A stretch of DNA of 64,000 nucleotides from NCBI GenBank assembly GCA_036303105.1, contig JAXJBF010000063.1, forward strand, positions 11,576-75,575, read 5' to 3'. The notes beneath the pieces are model-generated. The model was given only the letters and a program-made list of their open reading frames with translations. It had not been told where the DNA came from and did no database searches. This DNA comes from UMGS1590 sp036303105 (lineage in GTDB: Bacteria; Bacillota; Peptococcia; Peptococcales; Peptococcaceae). Shown here in pieces: positions 49,946-59,288 of the stretch (positions are counted from its first letter, which is position 1; every line of letters starts with the position of its first letter). Position numbers and translations under genes: made by a program.

Positions 49946-51691
49946 TTAGAACTGACTTGTGTAGAGTCGATGGTAGTATCCTTTCTGTTGAAGCAATTCT
50001 GCATGTGTACCAGCTTCGACAAGATTTCCTTGTTTCATTACAACAATAAAATCGGCATTTTTTATCGTTGATAGGCGATGCGCAATGATCAATAATGTTT
50101 TTTGTTTCATCAATTGAGAGAAAGCATTTTGGACAATCGTCTCTGTATGAGAGTCTAATGATGAGGTTGCTTCATCGAGAATAAGAATATCATTTTGACT
50201 TAATAATGCGCGTGTAATTGCCAAAAGCTGGCGTTGGCCTTGTGAGAATGTTGACCCTTGATCATGGAGAATGGTTTCATAGCTGTCAGGTAATTCGTTT
50301 ACAATTTGATGAAAGCCAGTAATTTTACTGGCCTGGATGATTTCCTCCCTACTCGATGCCGGATTTCCTAACCCGATATTATCCAGAATTGATGCATTAA
50401 AAATCATAGGCTGTTGTGGCATTACACCAATATGTCGGTGAATTTCATCAAGAGTTATTGTTGAAAGATCGACACCGCCAATGAGAATTTTGCCTGAAGA
50501 TGGCAAATAGTAACTAAGTAGAAGATTTGTGAGCGTTGTTTTGCCGGCACCAGTTGCACCAACAATTGCAATGGTTTTCTTTTCGGGAAGCGTTAGGGAA
50601 ATGTCATGCAAAACAGGGTGTGTATTATAAGAAAAAGAAATATGATCAAATGTGATAGTGTTGTCAGATGGAAAAGGATGAGTTCTGTTATGTCCGAGAG
50701 CTTCTTTTTCATCAAATTCATCTAATACGCCAAAGATACGGGCAGATGCAGAAACGGTCGCTTGAAAAGCATTATAGATAGAGGCTAACTGATTAAGTGG
50801 TGTTGCAAATCTACGCATGTATAGTAAAAATGTGAACAGGGTGCCTACTGTTAAAGCATCACCATTTATGATGGTTAATCCTCCAATGATGGCGATAATA
50901 ACATAGATAAGATGATTGATGAAAGTCATAATCGGAGCCATGACAGAAGAAGTCTGTGCGGCCGCGTAGGCTGAACTGACGGCTTCATTGACAGCATTAA
51001 ACTTTTGCAGATTGCGTGATTTATAATCGAATAACATGAGCATATTTTGTGCGGATAGCTTTTCTTCGATATAGGTATTCATTTCGCCGAGAGAAAACTG
51101 ATATCGTGAAAACAATCGTTTTGATATATGAGATACAATAGTGGTTAGAATAAAGAATAACGGGAAAACCAGGGCTGCCCAAATTGTAAGCTTGACAGAT
51201 AACAAAGCCATAGCAAAGAAGGTCCCTATGACATTAACGATTGCTTCAATAAGTGATGTAACATTATCGGAGAATGAGGTATTAATTTGGTCGATATCAT
51301 TGGTCATTCGGCTCATCAAATCTCCAGTGGTGTGCTTGTCGAAGTATGACAGTGGCAAAACAGTAATTTTTGAAAAGAGCATGTAACGTAAATCATTGGC
51401 TAACCGTTGACCAACAATGGCCATTGTATATATCTGAATTAAAGTGACTGCAGATATTGCAACAAATAAGGAAAACAAAATTATGATTTGCGTTAAAAAA
51501 ATAGTGGTTACGGTGCCAGAAAGAATGAGGTCAACAATCACTCCAACGCGTTGCATTGCATAAAGCATGATTGCTGATACAGATGCGCTCATTAAAATTG
51601 AAATGATTAAATATAATTTGTTTGGTTTTAACACTGACCAAAGACGGGAAAGCGTATTTCGAGTAGAAAGCTGAATGAGATTACTGTTCAT
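49946..51691 (-). CDS. ABC exporter half, heterodimer subunit with canonical Walker B
   Basis: A 581-residue exporter subunit: six membrane helices (~20-310) then an NBD with Walker A GATGAGKTTL, signature FSQGQRQLLA (differs from LSGGQ), Walker B ILILDEATSSLD with catalytic Glu, and H-loop IIAHRLST. It has type-IV multidrug/lipid exporter architecture. ATG 51691 is 6 bases after GAGGAGG; the open frame starts at 51706. It overlaps the upstream subunit by 11 bases. Together with that subunit it forms one consensus and one degenerate ATP site. Confidence 0.92.
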   Translation of the reverse strand: MNSNLIQLSTRNTLSRLWSVLKPNKLYLIISILMSASVSAIMLYAMQRVGVIVDLILSGTVTTIFLTQIIILFSLFVAISAVTLIQIYTMAIVGQRLANDLRYMLFSKITVLPLSYFDKHTTGDLMSRMTNDIDQINTSFSDNVTSLIEAIVNVIGTFFAMALLSVKLTIWAALVFPLFFILTTIVSHISKRLFSRYQFSLGEMNTYIEEKLSAQNMLMLFDYKSRNLQKFNAVNEAVSSAYAAAQTSSVMAPIMTFINHLIYVIIAIIGGLTIINGDALTVGTLFTFLLYMRRFATPLNQLASIYNAFQATVSASARIFGVLDEFDEKEALGHNRTHPFPSDNTITFDHISFSYNTHPVLHDISLTLPEKKTIAIVGATGAGKTTLTNLLLSYYLPSSGKILIGGVDLSTITLDEIHRHIGVMPQQPMIFNASILDNIGLGNPASSREEIIQASKITGFHQIVNELPDSYETILHDQGSTFSQGQRQLLAITRALLSQNDILILDEATSSLDSHTETIVQNAFSQLMKQKTLLIIAHRLSTIKNADFIVVMKQGNLVEAGTHAELLQQKGYYHRLYTSQF

Positions 51692-53393
51692 TGAGTGCCT
51701 CCTCAATCATTTGATCGCCAAGGATCATCTCGTAAAGTGAACTGGATGAAATTAGGTTTGCATGAGGGCCTTGAGCAACAATTTGTCCTCGGTCAAAAAG
51801 ATAAATGATGTCACATTTTCGTAGGGTTGATAAACGCTGTGAAACAATAATTTGTGTTTGAGGGCGCATTGCGTCAAGGTGAGAAAAAAAGGCTCTTTCC
51901 GTCTCATGGTCGAGTGCGCTGGTACTGTCATCCAGAATTAGTATTTTGGGTTGGAGCGCAAGAATTCGTGCTATAGATAAACGTTGCTTTTGTCCTCCTG
52001 ATAGGTCATGCCCGCGTTGAAGGATGGCATGTTCGATGGACTTTTGATTTGATAGGTAAAGCTCGGAGGCCATTGCATCATCAAGTGCTTTAGTAATATC
52101 TGATATAGTGAGATTTGGGTTGCCTAGTAATAAATTATCGCGAATGGTGCCTGCTAGAACGGTTGCATTCTGTTGAACATATCCAATATTATTCATTAAC
52201 CATTTACGAGGAACATGTTGAAGTGAAACACCTTCATATAATATATCTCCTTGGATATTATCGAGTAGGCCTGAAATGGCATCTAGAAAAAGCGTTTTCC
52301 CTGATCCAGGTAGGCCTACAATGCCAACTCGTTGATTAAACGGAATCTTGCAGCAAACGTTATATAATTGGCATTGTTTTGAATGAGGAAAGTGATAGAA
52401 TAAATTTTTCACTTCAATTGTCCAGCCATCAGGAAGAATGGGTGTGCTAATTTCGGTTTGTATAGGGATATTAATAATCTTTTGAATTCGCTGGATAGAT
52501 GCCTGCGCACGTGTAATTTGATTAAGAACGTTGGAGGCCCTTGTAACACAACTAAGAATTTGCATGGAATATGAAATAAATGCAATCAGTTTGCCAATAT
52601 CAGAGGTGAAACCAAAGAATCCCAGACAAAGTATTACGGCGATTGCTTCATTAAAAATAATCATTGACGTTGGAGCGACAATGCTAAATCGTTTTTGGAT
52701 GGTGAGATTGAGATTGAATAATTGATCATTAATAGTACGGAACCGTCTGATGATTTTTTTTGCGGCCCCTAATCCCTTGATTGTCATCACACCAATCAAC
52801 ATTTCCTGAGCGCTTAAATTGATTGAATCAAGCGTAGATTGGATTTTTGGAAAATACTTTGCTGAAAAACGGACAAAACTCCCAATGTTTAAGCAAAGCA
52901 GGGGAATAGTAATTAAATATGTAAGTGAAAGGCTGGGACTTAGTTGAATAGAGAGAACTAAACCAATGATAAAAGATATAGGAAGTCCGATGGCAATGCG
53001 TTGTACCATAAGAAACATGTTTTGAATTTGTAAAACATCATTTGTTAAACGCGTGATTAGTGTTGAAGCACTGACAGAATTAAATGCTTCATAGGGAAGA
53101 GAAAGTATGTGAGTGTATAACTTCTTGCGCAAAAACTCACCGATTTTTGCAGTTGAAGTAGCAGAAAAGTGATATGCAAGGGTACAGGCTATGAGACTGA
53201 TTATTGTAGCTGCTAACATTTGAATGCCGATTTGTTGGATCATTTCTGCATTATGCTTTGTGATGCCATCATCAATGAGAATCTGAAGTAGCCAAGGGAT
53301 CATAAGATCGGCTATAAGGCTGACTGACATGCAGAAAACAGCAAGAATAATGGTGAATCTGTTACTTTTTACTGCTTGAGTAATAATAGACAT
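51681..53393 (-). CDS. ABC exporter half, heterodimer subunit with degenerate ATP site
   Basis: A 570-residue exporter subunit: six membrane helices, Walker A GLPGSGKTLF, canonical signature LSGGQKQRLS, but Walker B ILILDDSTSALD (Asp instead of catalytic Glu) and SQRLST (Gln instead of the H-loop His). The deviations complement those of the downstream subunit, the pattern of TM287/288- and BmrCD-like heterodimers (known). The substrate is unknown. ATG 53393 follows AAAGGATTCCC. It lies just downstream of tRNA-Arg and its terminator. Confidence 0.92.
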   Translation of the reverse strand: MSIITQAVKSNRFTIILAVFCMSVSLIADLMIPWLLQILIDDGITKHNAEMIQQIGIQMLAATIISLIACTLAYHFSATSTAKIGEFLRKKLYTHILSLPYEAFNSVSASTLITRLTNDVLQIQNMFLMVQRIAIGLPISFIIGLVLSIQLSPSLSLTYLITIPLLCLNIGSFVRFSAKYFPKIQSTLDSINLSAQEMLIGVMTIKGLGAAKKIIRRFRTINDQLFNLNLTIQKRFSIVAPTSMIIFNEAIAVILCLGFFGFTSDIGKLIAFISYSMQILSCVTRASNVLNQITRAQASIQRIQKIINIPIQTEISTPILPDGWTIEVKNLFYHFPHSKQCQLYNVCCKIPFNQRVGIVGLPGSGKTLFLDAISGLLDNIQGDILYEGVSLQHVPRKWLMNNIGYVQQNATVLAGTIRDNLLLGNPNLTISDITKALDDAMASELYLSNQKSIEHAILQRGHDLSGGQKQRLSIARILALQPKILILDDSTSALDHETERAFFSHLDAMRPQTQIIVSQRLSTLRKCDIIYLFDRGQIVAQGPHANLISSSSLYEMILGDQMIEEALNEQ

Positions 53394-53410
53394 GGGAATC
53401 CTTTCAATAC

Positions 53411-53440
53411 AAAAAATAAAGGATCGGCAAGCGATCCTTT
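53411..53440 (-). terminator. Terminator of tRNA-Arg
   Basis: On the - strand AAAGGATCG / CGATCCTTT stem, loop 5, then ATTTTTT. Transcription of the ABC exporter may rely on read-through or on a promoter not recognised here. Confidence 0.8.
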
Positions 53441-53448
53441 TGCGTTAG

Positions 53449-53520
53449 CACGCCTGATAGGAATCGAACCTACGCACCCGCCTCCGGAGGGCGGCGCTCT
53501 ATCCACTGAGCTACAGGCGT
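53449..53520 (-). tRNA. tRNA-Arg (CCG)
   Basis: 72 bases on the - strand. Anticodon loop CTCCGGA gives CCG. Acceptor ACGCCTG / CAGGCGT pairs fully, discriminator G; anticodon stem CCGCC/GGCGG; T-arm GTAGGTTCGATTCCTAT. No encoded CCA (the genome continues C then T on that strand). Confidence 0.92.
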
Positions 53521-53539
53521 ATCTGAAATTTACATCAAT

Positions 53540-53568
53540 AGTATAGCTGAATTTTCTAGTTTTGTAAA
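53540..53568 (-). promoter_or_regulatory. Promoter of tRNA-Arg
   Basis: On the - strand TTTACA, 17 bases, TATACT, about 20 bases before the tRNA 5' end. Confidence 0.65.
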
Positions 53569-53620
53569 ATATAAAATAGACATTATGTGATGATTTTATG
53601 AAGATTATTGTTAATTTCTG

Positions 53621-53649
53621 TTGAAAAGCATGCTTTACTATGTTAAACT
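53621..53649 (+). promoter_or_regulatory. Candidate promoter of the amino-acid binding protein gene
   Basis: TTGAAA (53621-53626), 17 bases, TAAACT (53644-53649). Confidence 0.4.
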
Positions 53650-53680
53650 GCTACTGAGTTGAAAAATAGGAGGGCTCCAA

Positions 53681-54625
53681 ATGAAGTTTAATAAGATCAT
53701 CTCTGCTGTTCTGATAGCAGTTTTGGCATTAGGTGTTGTCGGATGTGGTTCTGGTAGTGACAATTCGGATGGTTCCAGTTCCGTATCATCAGATGCAAAT
53801 GTCACTCAAATTGAAGCTGAAAATCCATGGGAAGCAACTGTTAAAGGGGATGGCTCTCTAGAACGTGTACAGGAAATTGGAAAAATTACTGCAGGTCTAG
53901 ATGATTCCTATCCACCAATGGGTTATCATGATGCAGAAACTGATGAAATCGTAGGTTTCGATGTTGACATGGCGAACGCAATTGGTGAAAAATTAGGTGT
54001 GGAGTTTGAGTTCGTTCCAGCAGATTGGAACGCGATTGTTCCTTCCTTGCAGACAGAAAAGTTTGATGTTATCATTTCTGGCATGAATATGTGGGATACA
54101 CGTGTTAAAGAAGTTAACTTCGTGCCATATGGTGTTGCAAGTCAGGAAGTCCTTGTAAAGACAGATGCAGAGAACCAAGATCAAATGAGTGATCTTGAAT
54201 ACTTCAAAGATAAAGTCATAGGAACGCAGTTGGGTTCAACAGCGGCAAAATATTTACAGGCTATGGGTTTTGTTGAAGGGGAAAACCTTACGTTATATAA
54301 AACTTTCCCAGAAATCACTGTTGACCTTGATAATGGCAGAATTGATGCGCTTGCCATTGATAATTTTGGTTCTGTTGAATTATTAGAAACTGGAAAATAC
54401 AATGATGTTGCTACAATTGAAAGTAGCGATGGTGCGGCAGCTAATCAAATTGGTATTGCTGTCCGTAAAGAGGATGGCGATTTACAGCTTGCTCTTCAAA
54501 AAGCTGTTGATGAATTACTGGTTAGTGGAGAATTAAAAGAAATTTCTATGAAATGGATTGGCATTGACATTACTGAATCCTTGGTTGCAGACGCGCAATC
54601 AAGATTAGACGCAAATAATTATTAA
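53681..54625 (+). CDS. Polar amino-acid ABC transporter substrate-binding lipoprotein
   Basis: A 314-residue type-2 periplasmic-binding protein. The lipoprotein signal ends GVVGC (C22), followed by a Gly/Ser/Asp-rich linker. The binding domain contains ITAGLDDSYPPMGYHD, GFDVDMANAIGEKLGV and DVIISGMNMWDTRVKEVNF, the usual glutamine/polar amino-acid signature, with GTQLGSTAAKYL in the second lobe. It captures substrate at the membrane surface. ATG 53681 follows AGGAGGG. A hairpin separates it from the permease gene. Confidence 0.9.
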   Translation: MKFNKIISAVLIAVLALGVVGCGSGSDNSDGSSSVSSDANVTQIEAENPWEATVKGDGSLERVQEIGKITAGLDDSYPPMGYHDAETDEIVGFDVDMANAIGEKLGVEFEFVPADWNAIVPSLQTEKFDVIISGMNMWDTRVKEVNFVPYGVASQEVLVKTDAENQDQMSDLEYFKDKVIGTQLGSTAAKYLQAMGFVEGENLTLYKTFPEITVDLDNGRIDALAIDNFGSVELLETGKYNDVATIESSDGAAANQIGIAVRKEDGDLQLALQKAVDELLVSGELKEISMKWIGIDITESLVADAQSRLDANNY

Positions 54626-54633
54626 TACATATT

Positions 54634-54673
54634 ACACGAATACTCACCTGGCTTTTCAGGTGAGTATTCGTGT
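54634..54673 (+). repeat. Intercistronic hairpin between binding-protein and permease genes
   Basis: Perfect 17-bp inverted repeat (54634-54650 and 54657-54673), loop GCTTTT, with no T-run after it. Likely an mRNA-stabilising or partially attenuating hairpin that raises binding protein over permease (inference). Confidence 0.65.
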
Positions 54674-54699
54674 GTCTAAAGAAAGGTTGTATTTTAGAT

Positions 54700-55386
54700 A
54701 TGAGTAATATGATGTGTGGCGCTGTAAATTGGGACTGGAGTGTGATTACACAAACACTTCCATACTTGCTAAAAGCGTCTATAACGACTATAGAATTAGC
54801 TGTTATTAGTATCTTCTTTGGGCTCATTATTGGTTTAATTGTTGCTCTTATGAAAATAAGCAGTGTAAAAATTTTGAACTGGATTGGTCAACTTTATACG
54901 TGGATTTTTCGAGGAATCCCCCTATTGGTTCAATTGTTTTTAATTTATTTTGGGTTATCAGCAGCTTTAGGAATTGATCTTGATAGTTTTACAGCTGCGA
55001 TAATTGGTATTAGCATTTGCGGTGGCGCATATATAGCTGAGATTATAAGATCTGGGATCCTATCTATTGATTCTGGACAGATGGAAGCAGCACTTTCATT
55101 GGGGATGAATCGTCGCTTAGCAATGAGAAAAATCATCATTCCTCAGACATACCGTCGATTAATTCCTCCATTAGGCAATGAGTTCATTAGTTTAATCAAA
55201 GATACTGCCTTGGCATCTACGATTACAGTTACAGATTTATTGCGTACAGCGCAGATATATTCAGGTTCGTTATATAAACCTTTTGAAATGTATGTAACAG
55301 CAGCTGTGATCTATCTCTTTCTGATTACAATTATAACTGCAATTTTAAGCTTTGTAGAGCGACGCCTAGCGAAGAAGGGCTTTTGA
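54700..55386 (+). CDS. Polar amino-acid ABC transporter permease
   Basis: A 228-residue HisM/GlnP-type permease with about five hydrophobic segments. The start LPYLLKASITTIELA is typical of the family and the cytosolic EAA loop EAALSLGMNRRLAMRKIIIP (ATPase docking) is intact. ATG 54700 is taken; AAAGG lies 13 bases upstream, a little far, and the frame is open to a GTG at 54670. The matching ATPase gene is missing: ispE follows instead, so the ATPase must be encoded elsewhere. Confidence 0.88.
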   Translation: MSNMMCGAVNWDWSVITQTLPYLLKASITTIELAVISIFFGLIIGLIVALMKISSVKILNWIGQLYTWIFRGIPLLVQLFLIYFGLSAALGIDLDSFTAAIIGISICGGAYIAEIIRSGILSIDSGQMEAALSLGMNRRLAMRKIIIPQTYRRLIPPLGNEFISLIKDTALASTITVTDLLRTAQIYSGSLYKPFEMYVTAAVIYLFLITIITAILSFVERRLAKKGF

Positions 55387-55408
55387 TTATTAAGAAGGAG
55401 AGAGAAAA

Positions 55409-56287
55409 ATGCATGTTGTCGTTAAAGCTTACGGCAAAATCAATCTTTTTTTGGACTGTATTGGCAAACGAGAAGATGGGTACCATGAAGTAAGTATGAT
55501 TATGCAATCTGTTCGGCTGCACGATTTAGTAGATATTAGTGAAGCAGCAACCAATTCGGTGTACACAGATTCTATGTATGTACCAAATAATCGTAACAAT
55601 TTAGCAATGCGTGCAGCACTTTTACTTCAAGAAAAAAATGATATGCCACAAGTTGCTATAAAAATAAAAAAGAATATTCCTGTTTCAGCTGGTATGGCTG
55701 GAGGCAGTAGTGATGCTGCGGCAGTTTTAGTGGGATGCAATATTTTATTTAATTTGGGATTAAGTGAATTAGAACTTATGGATATTGCTGCAAATATAGG
55801 TTCTGACGTTCCTTTTTGCATCAAAGGCGGAACGGCTATTGCGGAAGGCAGGGGAGAAAAAATTCGTCCCATATCTGCTCTACCCACGATGCATGTTTTA
55901 CTAGTTCGTGCTGATTATGGTGTTTCTACAGCTGCTGTTTATAAAGAGATAAAACCTCTTGATTTGCATCCTCAAAAGGCGCTTTTTTCTCAACTTTGTG
56001 ATGCAATATATGCTGGCAATACAAATTTTGTCGAGAATCATCTATATAATGCACTTGAACAACCAAGTTTTCGTGTTGATTCAAGAACTAAAGAACGCAA
56101 GCAGATTCTTCTAGATTGTGGTGTGAAGCACGTTTTGATGTCAGGAAGCGGGCCAACATTATTCGCACTTTATGCAACAGAGCATGCTGCCTGGGAAAAT
56201 TATAAAAAAATTAGAGCCATCTTTCCTAATGTATATTTGACATCCACTTGTAGTTCTGATTTAATAAAAGATAGAGTAATTTTTTAA
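55409..56287 (+). CDS. ispE: 4-diphosphocytidyl-2-C-methyl-D-erythritol kinase
   Basis: A 292-residue GHMP kinase of the MEP isoprenoid pathway. YGKINLFLDCIGKREDGYHE at the start, the ATP loop PVSAGMAGGSSDAAAVL and the C-terminal MSGSGPTLFALY are diagnostic. It phosphorylates CDP-ME at the 2-hydroxyl. ATG 55409 follows AGAAGGAGAG. It begins the ispE-glmU-prs-pth-mfd-prsA series; purR and spoVG, often found between ispE and glmU, are absent. Confidence 0.94.
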   Translation: MHVVVKAYGKINLFLDCIGKREDGYHEVSMIMQSVRLHDLVDISEAATNSVYTDSMYVPNNRNNLAMRAALLLQEKNDMPQVAIKIKKNIPVSAGMAGGSSDAAAVLVGCNILFNLGLSELELMDIAANIGSDVPFCIKGGTAIAEGRGEKIRPISALPTMHVLLVRADYGVSTAAVYKEIKPLDLHPQKALFSQLCDAIYAGNTNFVENHLYNALEQPSFRVDSRTKERKQILLDCGVKHVLMSGSGPTLFALYATEHAAWENYKKIRAIFPNVYLTSTCSSDLIKDRVIF

Positions 56288-56301
56288 TTGTGGAGGTTGG
56301 G

Positions 56302-57666
56302 ATGAATAAGTACGCAATCGTTCTTGCAGCTGGCAAAGGTACACGTATGCGTTCCGAGTGCCCAAAAGTTTTGCATCATGTTCAAGGAAAACCGATGATT
56401 ACACGTGTGTTAGAAGCTGTTAAACAGGCGAAAATTGACAACCAGTATGTTGTGGTTGGGCACGGAGCGGATCAGGTTGAAAAAGTGCTGGATGATTCAG
56501 TGAGAGTTGTAGTTCAGGAGCAACAACTTGGAACAGGTCATGCTGTTAGAGAAGCATTAAGTGTATTAAAGAAAGATTTGCACAACTATAATGACGTTAA
56601 TGTTTTGGTAACTTGTGGAGATACTCCATTGATTCGTGCTGAAAGTTTATCTGAGATGATGACACAGCATTATGAACAAGGAAATGCCGTAACTGTTATG
56701 ACAACGCTTGTGAATGAACCAACTGGATATGGACGGATTTTACATGATGGCGAACGAATTAAAGGTATCGTTGAAGAAAAAGATGCGAGCCCAGTTGAGA
56801 AAAAAGTTAAAGAAATCAATGTTGGTACCTATTGTTTTGATTTATCATTTTTGATTTCTAAAATCGATACACTTGATACTAATAATGCCCAAGGCGAGTT
56901 TTATTTAACTGATCTTTTGAAGATGGCATACGAAGATGGTGTGTCTACGGGTGCATATCTACTTCAAAATGCAAACGAAAGTTTAGGTGTGAATAATCGT
57001 GTTCAGTTGGCTAGAGCAGAAAAATTGTTCAGACAACGCATCAACGAAAAATGGATGATGCAAGGTGTTAGTATGCAGGATCCAGAGTCTATTTACATCG
57101 AAGATGATGTAGTGATTGAGCCCGATGTATTTCTAGAATCAAATATTCATTTGTTTGGTCATACACTGATAAAGCATGGTGCTGTAATTGAGTCAGGATG
57201 TCGCATTACAGATTCAACGATTGGTGAGTATGTAACGGTAAAACAATCTGTCATCAAAGATTCTATTGTTGGTGCATATACTACAATTGGTCCCTTTGCT
57301 CAGTTGCGGCCAGGAAATACAATTGGTGAACATGTAAAAGTTGGAAATTTTGTTGAAATTAAAAATAGTAGGATTGAAAATAACAGCAAGATATCACATC
57401 ATACCTATATTGGTGATACTGATATGGGAGCACGTGTTAATATTGGTTGTGGCACGATAACTTGTAATTATGATGGAAAAAATAAATATAGAACTACTAT
57501 TGGTGATGATGTTTTTGTGGGCAGTAATTCAAATTTAATTGCGCCAATTAAAATTGGGGATAATGTTGTGATTGGTGCTGGATCAACGTTATCAAAAGAT
57601 GTTGTTCACAATGCGTTGGCTGTGACACGACCACCGCTTGTTGTAAGGGAAAATTGGAAAAAGTAG
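56302..57666 (+). CDS. glmU: Bifunctional GlmU (uridyltransferase / acetyltransferase)
   Basis: A 454-residue enzyme making UDP-GlcNAc. The N-terminal pyrophosphorylase carries LAAGKGTRMRS, QEQQLGTGHAV and TCGDTPLI. The C-terminal half is a left-handed beta helix of hexapeptide repeats with FVEIKNS, HHTYIGD, GCGTITCNYDG and VGSNSNLIAP. It supplies precursor for peptidoglycan. ATG 56302 lies 5 bases after GGAGG; an in-frame GTG at 56290 is unlikely. Confidence 0.96.
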   Translation: MNKYAIVLAAGKGTRMRSECPKVLHHVQGKPMITRVLEAVKQAKIDNQYVVVGHGADQVEKVLDDSVRVVVQEQQLGTGHAVREALSVLKKDLHNYNDVNVLVTCGDTPLIRAESLSEMMTQHYEQGNAVTVMTTLVNEPTGYGRILHDGERIKGIVEEKDASPVEKKVKEINVGTYCFDLSFLISKIDTLDTNNAQGEFYLTDLLKMAYEDGVSTGAYLLQNANESLGVNNRVQLARAEKLFRQRINEKWMMQGVSMQDPESIYIEDDVVIEPDVFLESNIHLFGHTLIKHGAVIESGCRITDSTIGEYVTVKQSVIKDSIVGAYTTIGPFAQLRPGNTIGEHVKVGNFVEIKNSRIENNSKISHHTYIGDTDMGARVNIGCGTITCNYDGKNKYRTTIGDDVFVGSNSNLIAPIKIGDNVVIGAGSTLSKDVVHNALAVTRPPLVVRENWKK

Positions 57667-57680
57667 GGAGGATATTTATT

Positions 57681-58637
57681 ATGAAAGATATTGAAATGCA
57701 TAAGTCTTTGGATCATATGAAAATTTTTACAGGTAACGCTAATCCAGAACTTGCAAGAGAAATTTGTGATTATCTTGGCATTGCGCTTGGTGATAGTGTT
57801 GTATCAAAGTTTAGCGATGGCGAGATTAATGTTGAAATTGATGAAAGTGTGCGCGGGAAGGATGTCTTTATTGTTCAACCTACCTGTGAACCTGGAAATG
57901 ATAATATTATGGAATTGCTGATTATGATTGATGCTGTTCGACGTGCTTCTGCACGTCGTATTACAGCCGTAATGCCATATTATGGATATGCACGTCAAGA
58001 TCGCAAAAGCCGTGGAAGAGAACCAATTACTGCGAAATTAATTGCTAATCTAATCACAAAAGCTGGAGCACGTCGTGTATTAACGATGGATTTGCATGCA
58101 CAGCAAATTCAAGGCTTTTTTGATGTGCCTGTTGACCATCTTGTTGCAGCACCAATTATTGCTGACTATTATAAGTCTTTAGGTCTTGATGATTTTGTTG
58201 TTGTATCTCCGGATATTGGTGGTGTGGCACGTGCACGTAAATTTGCAGATTTGCTCCATGCACCACTAGCTATTATAGATAAGCGACGTCCAAAACCAAA
58301 TGTTTCCGAGGTAATGAGTATTATTGGAGATGTTAAGGATAAAAATGTTATCTTAATTGATGATATCATTGATACCGCAGGTACAATTACCAATGCAGCT
58401 GCAGCGTTAAAAGAACGTGGTGCAAAAGAAGTGTATGCATCTTGTACGCATCCTGTCCTTTCTGGTCCTGCAATTGATCGTTTGAATGATTCGCCTATCA
58501 AGGAAATTGTTACAACAAATTCTATTCCTACAGCGGCAAAGAATTGCGATAAGATAAAAGTATTGTCTGTAGCTCCACTGATTGGTGAAGCAATTATGCG
58601 TATTTTTCAGGATGCATCTGTAAGCAAAATGTTTTAA
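57681..58637 (+). CDS. prs: Ribose-phosphate pyrophosphokinase
   Basis: A 318-residue class I PRPP synthetase. KIFTGNANPELAREI, FSDGEINVEIDESVRG, YYGYARQDRKSRGREPI, DLHAQQIQGFFDVPVDHL and the PRPP loop DDIIDTAGTITNAA are all present. It makes PRPP from ribose 5-phosphate and ATP for nucleotides, His and Trp. ATG 57681 follows GGGAGG by 9 bases. It directly follows glmU. Confidence 0.96.
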   Translation: MKDIEMHKSLDHMKIFTGNANPELAREICDYLGIALGDSVVSKFSDGEINVEIDESVRGKDVFIVQPTCEPGNDNIMELLIMIDAVRRASARRITAVMPYYGYARQDRKSRGREPITAKLIANLITKAGARRVLTMDLHAQQIQGFFDVPVDHLVAAPIIADYYKSLGLDDFVVVSPDIGGVARARKFADLLHAPLAIIDKRRPKPNVSEVMSIIGDVKDKNVILIDDIIDTAGTITNAAAALKERGAKEVYASCTHPVLSGPAIDRLNDSPIKEIVTTNSIPTAAKNCDKIKVLSVAPLIGEAIMRIFQDASVSKMF

Positions 58638-58661
58638 TAATGGTAGGTGAATGCTTAAGTC

Positions 58662-59213
58662 ATGAAGATGATCGTTGGGCTGGGAAATCCTGGTAAAGAT
58701 TATGAAAAAACACGTCACAATGTTGGCTTTATGGCTATTGATCGTTTGGCAAACTTGTATGGAATTTCAGTAACAAAAAAAGAGTGTCGGGCGTTAACTG
58801 GTAAAGGCATCATTGCAGGTCAGCAAATTTTGCTTGTGAAACCTCAGACCTATATGAATGATAGTGGGTCGGCTGTAGGTCAACTGATCCATTATTATGA
58901 TACGATCGATGACTTTATAATCATCCATGATGACATGGACCTTCCTCTTGGAAAAATACGCTTTAAGCAAAAAGGCAGTGCAGGAGGACATAATGGATTA
59001 AAATCTATTATTGCTCATCTAAATAGTCAATCGTTTGATCGTTTAAAAGTAGGCATTGGACATGACGAACATAATAATGTCGTACAACATGTGCTTTCAG
59101 GGTTCCGAAAAGAGGAAACACCTGTTATGGAAGATATTTTGTCTCATATAGACGAATGGTGCTCTTTTTGGCTTCGAGAAGGTATTATCGCATCGATGAA
59201 CAAGTATAATTAA
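58662..59213 (+). CDS. pth: Peptidyl-tRNA hydrolase
   Basis: A 183-residue Pth: GLGNPGKDYEKTRHNVGF (N and catalytic His), KPQTYMNDSG, HDDMDLPLGKIRFKQKGSAG region, GGHNGLKSI and RLKVGIG. It releases peptides from peptidyl-tRNA. ATG 58662; the ribosome site (TAGGTGA) is about 12 bases upstream. It lies between prs and mfd, the common Bacillota order. Confidence 0.95.
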   Translation: MKMIVGLGNPGKDYEKTRHNVGFMAIDRLANLYGISVTKKECRALTGKGIIAGQQILLVKPQTYMNDSGSAVGQLIHYYDTIDDFIIIHDDMDLPLGKIRFKQKGSAGGHNGLKSIIAHLNSQSFDRLKVGIGHDEHNNVVQHVLSGFRKEETPVMEDILSHIDEWCSFWLREGIIASMNKYN

Positions 59214-59226
59214 TTGTAAGATGTAA

Positions 59227-59255
59227 AAAGCAGGCTACTATGTGCAGCCTGCTTT
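59227..59255 (+). terminator. Intrinsic terminator after pth
   Basis: 10-bp stem AAAGCAGGCT / AGCCTGCTTT, loop 9, followed by AATTTATT (weak tail). Confidence 0.6.
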
Positions 59256-59288
59256 AATTTATTCAAGATATTTTGTGAGGCTGAAGTG

